Shown: piece by piece, positions 1-6,101 of the stretch
Layout of the letters: each line of letters begins with the position of its first letter
Position numbering within the stretch: position 1 is the first letter of the stretch
Assembly: GCA_029555925.1 (NCBI GenBank)
Contig: JAKPQU010000332.1
Coordinates: forward strand, 1-8,491
Origin: Bacillota bacterium
Lineage (GTDB): Bacteria > Eremiobacterota > SpSt-956 > JAKJGF01
Reading direction: 5' to 3'
DNA: 8,491 nt
Program-made: the position numbers and the translations under genes
The notes under the pieces: model-generated
Database searches by the model: none
Seen by the model: only the letters and a program-made list of their open reading frames with translations
Told to the model about the DNA's origin: nothing

Positions 1-146
1 TAATTTGCCTTATTTAATTTGTTTTACAGACAATAAATTAGCCCTTATTTAATTTTTAATACTATAGAAAAAACTAATTTTTCTTCTCCAGAGCCTGCCA
101 GTCAGAAGCTTTTTATGGATACCCTTTTACCTGTTACGGTACTAAG
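1..146. repeat. Left terminal copy of a dispersed repeat: AT-rich core (1-74) plus inverted arm (78-146)
   Basis: Bases 1-74 match bases 8418-8491 in the same orientation, with only two differences (position 61 A versus T, position 67 G versus T). Bases 78-146 match the reverse complement of 8348-8417, with about 55 of 70 aligned columns identical and one gap. The core has an internal imperfect duplication: 2-20 resembles 36-55, sharing CTTATTTAATTT. Read together with the right end, the full element would be arm, core, inverted arm, about 215-220 bases long. The window begins inside the copy, at the core. No open reading frame and no transposase signature are present. The two end copies frame the whole gene cluster. 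Confidence 0.85.
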
Positions 147-190
147 CTATGCTAGGGGAGTATTCTGCGGTCTTTTAGGATGAAATCCGG
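147..190. other. Short spacer downstream of the 173-residue gene
   Basis: These bases lie between the stop codon of the last minus-strand gene and the repeat arm. I see no strong hairpin followed by a T-run, so no terminator is called here. Confidence 0.4.
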
Positions 191-712
191 CTAAAATTCC
201 AGTAAAATCGGTTTATTGTTGACAACAATATCGGATAACCTGTTGTCAAAACCATGTACAGCAGAGACAATCTTTGAACTTGCAGGACATGGTTTCAATG
301 TGTTATATTTATCTTTGCCTTTTTCTACCAGATCATGTTCTATTATTGTCCTGGCAGTAAGTATGGCTCCTTCTGCAGCAGGTACTTCACCATAACCGCA
401 TAAGAAATAAGGAGTCAATCCTTCTTCTCTATCACTGGAAAGTCCCGCTTTTATAGATTTTTCTTCAGAACTTATAGTAATTCCGGGAGATAAAGAATTC
501 GGCACTGCTTCCCCTGTATTCGAAACTTTATTAGTTCCGTCCATAAAGCCAAACTTCTTCACATTAAATATCATATCATTACTGTCTATCGATGAAATTT
601 GAACTGAATCTTTAGGAGTTTTTTCAATATTACCGCCTCTGTTGGGTAAAGATTGAACAGTTTTCTGTTGATTACTCTGAAGCACTCCCTGAGAAATATA
701 TCCTCCAAACAT
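191..712 (-). CDS. Hypothetical protein, 173 residues
   Basis: This is an intact frame starting at ATG (710-712), preceded on the minus strand by AAGGAGG with six bases to the start, and ending in TAG. I recognise no domain, signal peptide or membrane segment. The first 100 residues are rich in Ser, Asn, Gln and Gly and look disordered. A short stretch at about 33-41 (PKDSVQISS) resembles Ser-rich linkers of modular proteins. The part from about residue 101 to the end is more hydrophobic, with two cysteines (C105, C142), and could be a small fold. It lies 216 bases downstream of the kinase gene behind a possible terminator, so it may be transcribed separately. A kinase substrate is one possibility, but nothing in the sequence shows it. 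Confidence 0.7.
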   Translation of the reverse strand: MFGGYISQGVLQSNQQKTVQSLPNRGGNIEKTPKDSVQISSIDSNDMIFNVKKFGFMDGTNKVSNTGEAVPNSLSPGITISSEEKSIKAGLSSDREEGLTPYFLCGYGEVPAAEGAILTARTIIEHDLVEKGKDKYNTLKPCPASSKIVSAVHGFDNRLSDIVVNNKPILLEF

Positions 713-730
713 GAGTATCCTCCTTAATTA

Positions 731-758
731 GCTGTCAGCGTTCAGCTTTCAGCTTTTT
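731..758. repeat. Degenerate heptamer tandem repeat (GCTNTCA type)
   Basis: Four consecutive 7-base units are visible: GCTGTCA, GCGTTCA, GCTTTCA, GCTTTTT. On the minus strand they read as AAAGCTG-like units ending just upstream of the Shine-Dalgarno sequence of the 173-residue gene. A related array in opposite orientation lies at 895-937, so the two frame the AT-rich centre of this gap. Confidence 0.65.
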
Positions 759-864
759 AACTGGTCTTCTAAATATAGATTACCAGCAAATATCATTAAA
801 GTAAATAAGATTATGTTAAAATTTTGTTAATTTTTATTATTAAATCATTCTGATATATGTAAAA

Positions 865-924
865 TCACCTGTCATTTTTAAACGCAATCAACAAAAAGCT
901 GAGAGCCGAAAAACTGACAGGTGA
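865..924 (-). terminator. Possible terminator hairpin downstream of the kinase gene
   Basis: TCACCTGTCA (865-874) is the exact reverse complement of TGACAGGTGA (915-924). Five more A:T pairs (875-879 with 909-913) follow across a one-base bulge. On the minus strand the stem begins five bases after the kinase stop and is followed by TTTTA. The loop is about 29 bases and the T-run is short, so this is a weaker terminator than a standard one. It could also be a by-product of the heptamer repeats, since one arm lies inside such an array. Confidence 0.4.
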
Positions 925-937
925 AAAATTAAAAATT
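895..937. repeat. Degenerate heptamer repeat overlapping the kinase stop codon
   Basis: The plus-strand units are AAAGCTG, AGAGCCG, AAAAACTG (8 bases), ACAGGTG, AAAAATT, AAAAATT. The kinase stop codon (complement of 929-931) lies within the AAAAATT units, so the last few residues (Phe-Asn-Phe) are encoded by repeat sequence. Confidence 0.6.
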
Positions 938-2911
938 AAATATCATCAGGGCAAGAGATTTTGTCCACTGGGCTATGGCTTTTTCCAGTTTCCCCATTTT
1001 AAAATAAACACTTCCCAGATTATGCTGGGCCTGCCAGTGTTTGGGATCAATAGATACAACCTTTTCCCATTCCATAACAGTAAGTTCCAGCTTATCCTGT
1101 TTGAAATAAGCTTCACCTAGATTATAATAGGCCTGCCAGTAGTCAGGATACAGTGTAGTAACCTTCTGCCATGATACAATGGCAGGCTCTATCTGTTCCT
1201 GTTCAAAAAAGTAAACATTACCGAGATTATAATGAGCCTGCCAGTATTTATCATTATAAGTAACTGTTTTCTGCCATGATGCTACAGCAAGGTCAAGTTC
1301 CTGTTTCTGGTAATAAACATTACCGAGATTGTAATGAGCTTCCCAGTAATCCTGCTTTAATTCAATGGCTTTATTCCACTCTTCAACGGCTTTCTCCGTA
1401 TTGCCCTGCTGAAAATAAAGGTTACCAATATTATATCTGGCTTCTGCAAAATTCGGATTTAACTCAAGAGATTTTTCCCAGGCAGCAGTAGCAAGTTCCA
1501 TATTATTATTATCCATATGGAGTGTTCCTATATTATAATGGGCCACTGCAAATTCCGGATCGAGAGCTATCGCCTTTTCCCAGCTTTCCAGCGCTTCCTG
1601 TTTTTTGCCCATTTTTGCGTAAGCATTACCGAGATTATACAAAACCTCTGCGAACTCCGGGTTAAGCTGGAGAGCTTTCTGCCAGTGTTCGACAGCGAGG
1701 TCCATTTTTCCCTGTTTATAAAAACCATTGCCAAGATTATAATAAGCGGGAGCAAATTTGGCATTCAAAAGGGTTGTTTTCTTATATTCCTCCACTGCGG
1801 AATCCACATCACCTTTTCTATAATAAGCAGAACCAAGATTATAATGGGCTACAAAATTATTGGGATTTAATTCGACTGCATAATTATATTCCCTTACTGC
1901 CAGGTCAAGATTGCCAATACCATCATAGGCTGTACCCAGATTATTATGAGTAAGAGCATTGTAGGGATCAAGCTGTGTTGCTTTTTCCCATTCAAGTATG
2001 GCAAGATCAAGTTTACCCTGCTTATAATAATTATTTCCAAGTATATTATGAAGGGCTGCTTCTGTAGGAGACGCTGTTTTCTGTTCCTCCTGTTTCTTTA
2101 CGATCCTGTCTCCTGCAATATCATTTAAAAATTCCTGGACTGTCTGATATCTTGTATTGGGGTCTTTCCTGAGAGCTTTCAATATAGCTTCATCTACAAA
2201 AGGAGGAATATCCGGATTGACAGAAGACGGCTGAGGCGGTGCTACTGTAAGGTGCTGCTGGATTAAAGATGCAGGATTTTTCGCCTCAAAGGGGAGTCTT
2301 CCTGTCATCATTTCATAAAGCATGACACCGAGGGAATATATATCAGTTCTTCTGTCAACCTTTTCACCTCTTGCCTGTTCCGGAGAAAAATAACCAAATG
2401 TTCCCATAACTGCCCCCGGCTGGGTAAGAGATTGCTCTGTTTCAATCCATGCAAGACCGAAATCTGCCACCTTTACTTCTTTTTTATCACTGTACATTAC
2501 ATTGGCAGGTTTAACATCTCTGTGAATTATTCCATGTTGATGGGCATATTCCAGTGCTTCACAGACAGGTATAAATATTTCCAGAGCTTCTTCAACATTA
2601 AAGGCTTTTTTCCTTTTCATAAGCTCATCAAGGCCGATACCGGAAACATATTCAAGTACTATATAAAATATGCCTTCATGTTCACTTATATCATAGATAC
2701 CTCTTATACTCGGATGGTTAAGCTTGGCTCCTGTCTGAGCTTCTCTTACAAATCTTTCCCTGCTTTCCTGATTTTCTACAAAGTGAGGAGGAAGAATTTT
2801 TATTGCCACTGCTCTGCCGAGAACCGGATCATCGCCTTTATAAACAATCCCCATACCGCCGCGGCCAAGTTCTTCCACTATTTTATATCTACCGATTGTC
2901 GCACTGATCAT
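929..2911 (-). CDS. Soluble Ser/Thr protein kinase with eleven C-terminal TPR repeats
   Basis: This 660-residue protein is a Hanks-type (PknB-like) kinase predicted to phosphorylate Ser/Thr residues in the cytoplasm. The kinase domain spans about residues 8-268. Visible motifs are the glycine loop GRGGMG (16-21), VAIK with Lys38, alpha-C Glu57, HRDVKPAN (130-137) with catalytic Asp132, DFG (150-152) and SPE (176-178). Activation-loop Thr163 aligns with autophosphorylated Thr171 of mycobacterial PknB, while the position of its Thr173 is Pro165. After a short polar linker (269-284), eleven 34-residue TPRs run to the C-terminus; the ninth has one extra residue. They are rich in Trp, and the last few share a Trp-Gln/Glu-Ala pattern. 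No membrane segment or PASTA domain is present. The start ATG follows GGAGGGG, 16 bases after the FHA stop, so the two genes are likely cotranscribed. The TPRs probably dock partners or substrates. Confidence 0.95.
   Translation of the reverse strand: MISATIGRYKIVEELGRGGMGIVYKGDDPVLGRAVAIKILPPHFVENQESRERFVREAQTGAKLNHPSIRGIYDISEHEGIFYIVLEYVSGIGLDELMKRKKAFNVEEALEIFIPVCEALEYAHQHGIIHRDVKPANVMYSDKKEVKVADFGLAWIETEQSLTQPGAVMGTFGYFSPEQARGEKVDRRTDIYSLGVMLYEMMTGRLPFEAKNPASLIQQHLTVAPPQPSSVNPDIPPFVDEAILKALRKDPNTRYQTVQEFLNDIAGDRIVKKQEEQKTASPTEAALHNILGNNYYKQGKLDLAILEWEKATQLDPYNALTHNNLGTAYDGIGNLDLAVREYNYAVELNPNNFVAHYNLGSAYYRKGDVDSAVEEYKKTTLLNAKFAPAYYNLGNGFYKQGKMDLAVEHWQKALQLNPEFAEVLYNLGNAYAKMGKKQEALESWEKAIALDPEFAVAHYNIGTLHMDNNNMELATAAWEKSLELNPNFAEARYNIGNLYFQQGNTEKAVEEWNKAIELKQDYWEAHYNLGNVYYQKQELDLAVASWQKTVTYNDKYWQAHYNLGNVYFFEQEQIEPAIVSWQKVTTLYPDYWQAYYNLGEAYFKQDKLELTVMEWEKVVSIDPKHWQAQHNLGSVYFKMGKLEKAIAQWTKSLALMIFNF
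935..2056 (-). repeat. Coding tandem repeat of about 102 bp (TPR units)
   Basis: The eleven TPRs of the kinase leave a DNA-level period of 102 bases. The string AGATTATAAT, or a close variant encoding Tyr-Asn-Leu, recurs once per period. Neighbouring units are similar enough to suggest expansion by unit duplication. Such a region is prone to copy-number change and to assembly collapse. Confidence 0.75.
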
Positions 2912-2927
2912 GTTACACCCCTCCGGT

Positions 2928-3224
2928 TTATGTAATAATTACCTGAAGATAGGTTTTACCAACCCTGAATATCTCCTGGGGACTGAGTAAATAGGGCTCT
3001 TCAAGTCTTTCATTGTTTACAAAAGTACCGTTTCTACTATCCATATCTTCAAGCCATACTTCCTGATTTTTCAATTCAACCTTTGAATGACGTCTTGAAA
3101 TTTGATTATCATAGGGAATAATTATTTCATTACCACTTACACGGCCGATATAATTTTCCCTTTTACTTAACTGAAATTCCTTCCCGTCATCGGGACTGTT
3201 GATTATCTGTAATGTAACTTTCAT
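2928..3224 (-). CDS. Single-domain FHA (forkhead-associated) protein
   Basis: The 98 residues are almost entirely one FHA domain, a phosphothreonine-peptide binding module. The conserved signature is present: Gly27-Arg28, Ser43-Arg-Arg-His46 (SRRH) and Asn65-Gly66-Thr67. Arg28, Ser43, Arg44 and Asn65 would be expected to contact the phosphopeptide. No other domain, signal peptide or membrane segment is present, so it should act as a free cytoplasmic reader or adaptor. The ATG (3222-3224) follows GAGGT by six bases, and this ribosome binding site directly abuts the heptamer array at 3241. It is the first gene of a tight pair with the kinase gene, 16 bases apart. The obvious partners are phosphorylated Thr in the kinase itself (for example Thr163) or a shared substrate; this is inferred from context. 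Confidence 0.93.
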   Translation of the reverse strand: MKVTLQIINSPDDGKEFQLSKRENYIGRVSGNEIIIPYDNQISRRHSKVELKNQEVWLEDMDSRNGTFVNNERLEEPYLLSPQEIFRVGKTYLQVIIT

Positions 3225-3240
3225 ATGTTTACCTCGTAAA

Positions 3241-3275
3241 GCGTGACGCGTGACGCGTGACGCGTGACGCGTAAG
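3241..3275. repeat. GCGTGAC heptamer tandem array
   Basis: Four perfect GCGTGAC units are followed by a fifth variant, GCGTAAG. The array ends a few bases upstream of the FHA ribosome binding site on the minus strand. Each junction creates an ACGCGT hexamer palindrome. Confidence 0.85.
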
Positions 3276-3340
3276 TAATTCACTGAGGAATGAAAATTTA
3301 TTAATTGTCTCTTTCCTCGAGTGACGCGTTACGCGTCACG
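3263..3340. repeat. Large imperfect inverted repeat (cruciform or hairpin) in the clp-FHA gap
   Basis: The left arm 3263-3290 and right arm 3313-3340 are complementary over most of their 28 bases. TCACTGAGGAA pairs with TTCCTCGAGTGA across one bulge, and CGTGACGCGTAA pairs with TTACGCGTCACG. The loop is 22 AT-rich bases. The right arm itself contains a 19-base palindrome, GTGACGCGTTACGCGTCAC (3321-3339). No T-run follows on the minus strand, so a simple terminator role is unlikely. Confidence 0.65.
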
Positions 3341-3381
3341 ATTAATATATTTGAGACATTTATTTAACTGCCATTCCTGAC

Positions 3382-3416
3382 TTACGCATTACACATTACG
3401 CATTACGCATTACGAT
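3382..3416. repeat. TTACGCA heptamer tandem array
   Basis: Five in-phase units are visible: TTACGCA, TTACACA, TTACGCA, TTACGCA and TTACGAT. The unit differs from the GCGTGAC array in the same gap, but both share the 7-base period. Confidence 0.8.
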
Positions 3417-3423
3417 TATTATC

Positions 3424-3474
3424 AGTGACCGGAGTGACCAGTGACCTATTCACTACTCACCCTCGACCCTTCAC
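3424..3474. repeat. Degenerate heptamer array next to the clp stop codon
   Basis: The units are AGTGACC, then two extra bases, AGTGACC, AGTGACC, TATTCAC, TACTCAC, CCTCGAC, CCTTCAC. On the minus strand the array begins four bases after the clp TAG stop. The change from AGTGACC to TATTCAC-like units gives the array two sub-families in opposite orientation. Confidence 0.65.
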
Positions 3475-3478
3475 TTTT

Positions 3479-5959
3479 CTATTTTTCCGGCGCCCATGTT
3501 TTATTAAGGAAATCTTCTTCATCATCATCCCGAGCATCATCTCTGCCATCCTCTATATCTGAAAGCTCTCCTTCTTTCCTGAAAATAACCCTTTCACCAT
3601 GAACAGTAGCGTAAACCTTTACCCCCGGTTTAAACTCTTCTTCAAGCATCTTCTGGGCAAAGGTGTTAATCAGGAATCTCTGAACGGATCTTTTAAGAGG
3701 CCTTGCTCCATATCTGGGATTATATCCGTATTTCAGTATAAGCTCTACGAGTTCTTCATCTATTTCCATATCTATAGATTTTTCCTCTTTGAGACGTTTG
3801 AGGAAAGAAGCTATATTTACATCGGCAATATTACGCAATACCTCTTTTATGAGCGGATTGAACACGACTATTTCATCGATACGATTTAAAAATTCGGGAC
3901 GAAAATATTCCTGTAACCTGTCACAGATTTTTTCTCTTTCCACCATATCCTCATCAATAGCCCAGCCATCGGTCATCTGTTTTTCTTCTTCGACTTTCTT
4001 TAAAATTTCATCATAATCTACAGCAAGGTTAGATGTCATTATGATTATTGTATTACAGAAATTTATTGTTCTTCCCCTCTGGTCTGTAAGTCTGCCATCA
4101 TCAAAAACCTGAAGAAAGATATCAAACACTTCAGGATGGGCTTTTTCCACTTCATCAAGAAGTACAACAGAATAAGGTTTTGTTCTCACCATTCTTGTAA
4201 AACGTCCTTCTTCTTCATGTCCCACATACCCGGCAGGTGCACCGATTAATTTGGATATTGAATGTTTTTCCTTGTATTCCGACATATCAAGTCTTATTAG
4301 TTCATCTTCACTTCCGAAAAGAAACTCTGCCAGAGCTTTGGCAAGTTCTGTCTTGCCGACACCTGTTGAGCCAAGGAATAAAAAGACTCCCCTGGGTCGC
4401 CCCGGATTGGCAAGGCCCAGGCGGGCCATTTTCACAACCTGTGATACTTTATGTATGGCTTTATCCTGTCCCTTGACTCTGCTTTTCATCCTGTCTTCCA
4501 TTTCTGCCAGTCTCACAGATTCTTCTGTAGTAAGATTTTCTATAGGAATATCTGTCCAGAGAGCTATTACTTTTGCAACCTCTTTCTCTGTTATAACAGG
4601 CCTATTTCCTTCAGGTAACACATCTTCTGTTACATCGGAAGCTCCTGGATATTTTTTCTCACATTCTTCCACTTCACCTGTAGCTTCATTATATTTCAAT
4701 TTTCCCGGCATAAAAGAAACATACTGCTGAACCTTTACACTTGAACATGCTTCATCTATTATATCTATTGCTTTATCCGGGAGAAATCTTTCCGTCAGAT
4801 AACGAACAGATAATTTTACTGCCTGAACCACTGCTTCATCTGATATTTTTACCTTATGATGTTCTTCAAATTTTGGCCTTAAAGCCTTCAGGATTTCAAT
4901 AGTATCAGATTCTGACGGTTCATTTACCTGAACCGGCTGGAACCTCCTCTCAAGAGCGGGATCTTTCTCTATATATTTCCTGTATTCGTCAATAGTAGTG
5001 GCACCTATAAGTGTTATATCTCCCCTGGCAAGGGCAGGTTTCAGTATATTGGCCGCGTCCATGCTGCCTTTCGAATCTCCAGCTCCTATTATGATATGAA
5101 GTTCATCAATAAAAAGTATAATATTAGGATCATCTACTTCTTTTAATAATTGTTCGAGGCGCTCTTCAAATTCTCCCCTGTGTTTTGTCCCTGCTACAAG
5201 GCTTGTCATACTCAGTTCCATAATCTTTTTTCCTCTGAGTGTTTCAGGAACTTTATTTTCAGCTATTCTCTGTGCAAGTGCCATGACAAGAGCCGTTTTA
5301 CCAACACCCGGTTCACCTATAATAACAGGATTATTCTTACCTCTTCTGGTAAGAACCTGTATCATTTTTACTGTTTCGTCTTTTCGTCCTATTACCGGTT
5401 CAAGTTTTCCTTCTTTTGCAAGTAAAACAAGGTCTCTTGAGCACCTGGCCAGAAGAGATTTTTTACCTTTATCGAATTTCGGTTTTTCATCTTTAGCTCT
5501 GGATGGTGCTGCAGGGGAACTTCTTCCTTCCGGTGGTGCTTCTCCTGAAAGATTACTGTACAGGTCATCCAGATTGAGCCCTGAATTGATAAGAGTTACA
5601 GGCACAACGCCTCTTCCTTCTTTTAATATAGCCCGGAGATAATGTACAGGTTCTATTTTCATAGAACGGGCAGCAAGAGCTTCTTTTTCAGCAATTTTCA
5701 ATAAATTCTTCATTCTCGGAGTGGTAATAAATTCATTCCATACAGGCTGTTCCGAAGTAGACCAGCAGTAATTATTCATCTCCTCAAGAATATAATCAAG
5801 AGTGATTCCTGATGAAGAAATCATATCTTCCACAAGAGTTCTTTCTCTATCAATAAGAGCAAGAAAAACATGTTCCACACCCAGAAAATTATTCTTTCTG
5901 GCAAATTTTTTGGCCTGCACCAGAAGTTCTTCACATTCTTCACTGTGTCTGAGCCCCAA
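3479..5959 (-). CDS. ClpC-like Hsp100 AAA+ unfoldase with atypical middle domain and pore loop
   Basis: This 826-residue class I Clp/Hsp100 ATPase should form a hexamer that unfolds and threads proteins. An N-terminal Clp_N double repeat (about 1-135) and a Pro/Ser/Lys-rich linker precede two AAA modules. D1 has Walker A GEPGVGKT (215-222), Walker B ILFIDE (281-286) and arginine finger at 338-339. D2 has Walker A GSTGVGKT (530-537), pore loop GYVG (577-580), Walker B LLDE (600-603), sensor TSN (642-644), RPEFLNR (687-693) and sensor-2 GAR (751-753). Between D1 and D2 (about 405-455) there is a Gly/Pro-containing segment, not the coiled-coil M domain of ClpC or ClpB. No LGF/VGF-type ClpP-docking tripeptide is seen between 645 and 685. 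The D1 pore loop reads KHRG, where KYRG is usual. The C-terminus is acidic. TTG is the only start available: in-frame stops lie just upstream and a strong GGGGGGAGG precedes it. Confidence 0.93.
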   Translation of the reverse strand: MGLRHSEECEELLVQAKKFARKNNFLGVEHVFLALIDRERTLVEDMISSSGITLDYILEEMNNYCWSTSEQPVWNEFITTPRMKNLLKIAEKEALAARSMKIEPVHYLRAILKEGRGVVPVTLINSGLNLDDLYSNLSGEAPPEGRSSPAAPSRAKDEKPKFDKGKKSLLARCSRDLVLLAKEGKLEPVIGRKDETVKMIQVLTRRGKNNPVIIGEPGVGKTALVMALAQRIAENKVPETLRGKKIMELSMTSLVAGTKHRGEFEERLEQLLKEVDDPNIILFIDELHIIIGAGDSKGSMDAANILKPALARGDITLIGATTIDEYRKYIEKDPALERRFQPVQVNEPSESDTIEILKALRPKFEEHHKVKISDEAVVQAVKLSVRYLTERFLPDKAIDIIDEACSSVKVQQYVSFMPGKLKYNEATGEVEECEKKYPGASDVTEDVLPEGNRPVITEKEVAKVIALWTDIPIENLTTEESVRLAEMEDRMKSRVKGQDKAIHKVSQVVKMARLGLANPGRPRGVFLFLGSTGVGKTELAKALAEFLFGSEDELIRLDMSEYKEKHSISKLIGAPAGYVGHEEEGRFTRMVRTKPYSVVLLDEVEKAHPEVFDIFLQVFDDGRLTDQRGRTINFCNTIIIMTSNLAVDYDEILKKVEEEKQMTDGWAIDEDMVEREKICDRLQEYFRPEFLNRIDEIVVFNPLIKEVLRNIADVNIASFLKRLKEEKSIDMEIDEELVELILKYGYNPRYGARPLKRSVQRFLINTFAQKMLEEEFKPGVKVYATVHGERVIFRKEGELSDIEDGRDDARDDDEEDFLNKTWAPEK

Positions 5960-5963
5960 AAGT

Positions 5964-5972
5964 CCTCCCCCC
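5964..5972 (-). promoter_or_regulatory. Strong Shine-Dalgarno deciding the TTG start of the Clp gene
   Basis: On the minus strand GGGGGGAGG lies four bases before TTG (5957-5959). Reading upstream in frame, tandem stops TGA TAA occur within eleven codons and no ATG or GTG intervenes. The next downstream Met is residue 46 and would remove a third of the Clp_N domain. The strong site may compensate for the weak TTG codon. Confidence 0.8.
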
Positions 5973-5981
5973 TTTAATTCA

Positions 5982-6010
5982 AGTTATCATTGAACAGGTG
6001 ACCGTTTCAA
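5982..6010 (-). promoter_or_regulatory. Candidate sigma-70-type promoter for the Clp gene
   Basis: On the minus strand TTGAAA (6005-6010) is followed after 17 bases by ATAACT (5982-5987), a plausible but weak -35/-10 pair. Transcription would start about 15 bases before the TTG codon, leaving just room for the ribosome binding site. No CtsR-like heptad operator or CIRCE element is visible. Confidence 0.3.
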
Positions 6011-6011
6011 T

Positions 6012-6055
6012 TTCCTAAAGCGTAATGGGTTTATATACGCATCATGCTTTAGGAA
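6012..6055. other. Hairpin or inverted repeat upstream of the Clp gene
   Basis: TTCCTAAAGC (6012-6021) and GCTTTAGGAA (6046-6055) form a perfect 10-base-pair inverted repeat around a 24-base loop. The loop side offers an alternative inner pairing, GCGTA (6020-6024) with TACGC (6036-6040). No T-run follows on either strand, so a standard terminator is unlikely. It sits just upstream of the candidate clp promoter and 47 bases downstream of the preceding stop codon. An operator, an RNA-processing site or a 3'-end stem of the upstream mRNA are all possible. Confidence 0.5.
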
Positions 6056-6101
6056 CTTATATTTCTATTTCTATATGCTTATTTCCTATACAGGAATTAT
6101 T

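Larger units (their letters stand above)
713..928. other. Intergenic region between the kinase and 173-residue genes
   Basis: The gap holds inward-facing heptamer arrays at each edge and a very AT-rich middle (about 770-860). On the minus strand the middle contains several TTAACA-like and TATATT-like strings but no convincing spaced -35/-10 pair, so I do not call a promoter. A stem that could end kinase transcription is listed separately. No small gene is visible. Confidence 0.5.

Noticed and set aside
88..104. Shared GAGCCTGCCAGT between the repeat arm and the kinase TPR DNA
   Set aside because: A 12-base match is expected by chance in a window this size, and the coding copies are explained by Trp-Gln-Ala codons.
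935..2056. Regularly spaced repeats resembling a CRISPR array
   Set aside because: The 102-base period is the coding period of 34-residue TPRs in an open frame; repeats are degenerate and there are no unrelated spacers.
3241..3474. Heptamer arrays as a CRISPR or plasmid iteron origin
   Set aside because: The units are 7 bases with no spacers, too short for CRISPR. Iterons are usually longer and accompany a rep gene, and none is present.
929..5959. Type VI secretion locus (ClpV, FHA and PpkA-like kinase)
   Set aside because: T6SS loci can pair an FHA protein and kinase with ClpV, but no sheath, baseplate, TssJLM or Hcp/VgrG gene is present, and the Clp protein looks ClpC-like.
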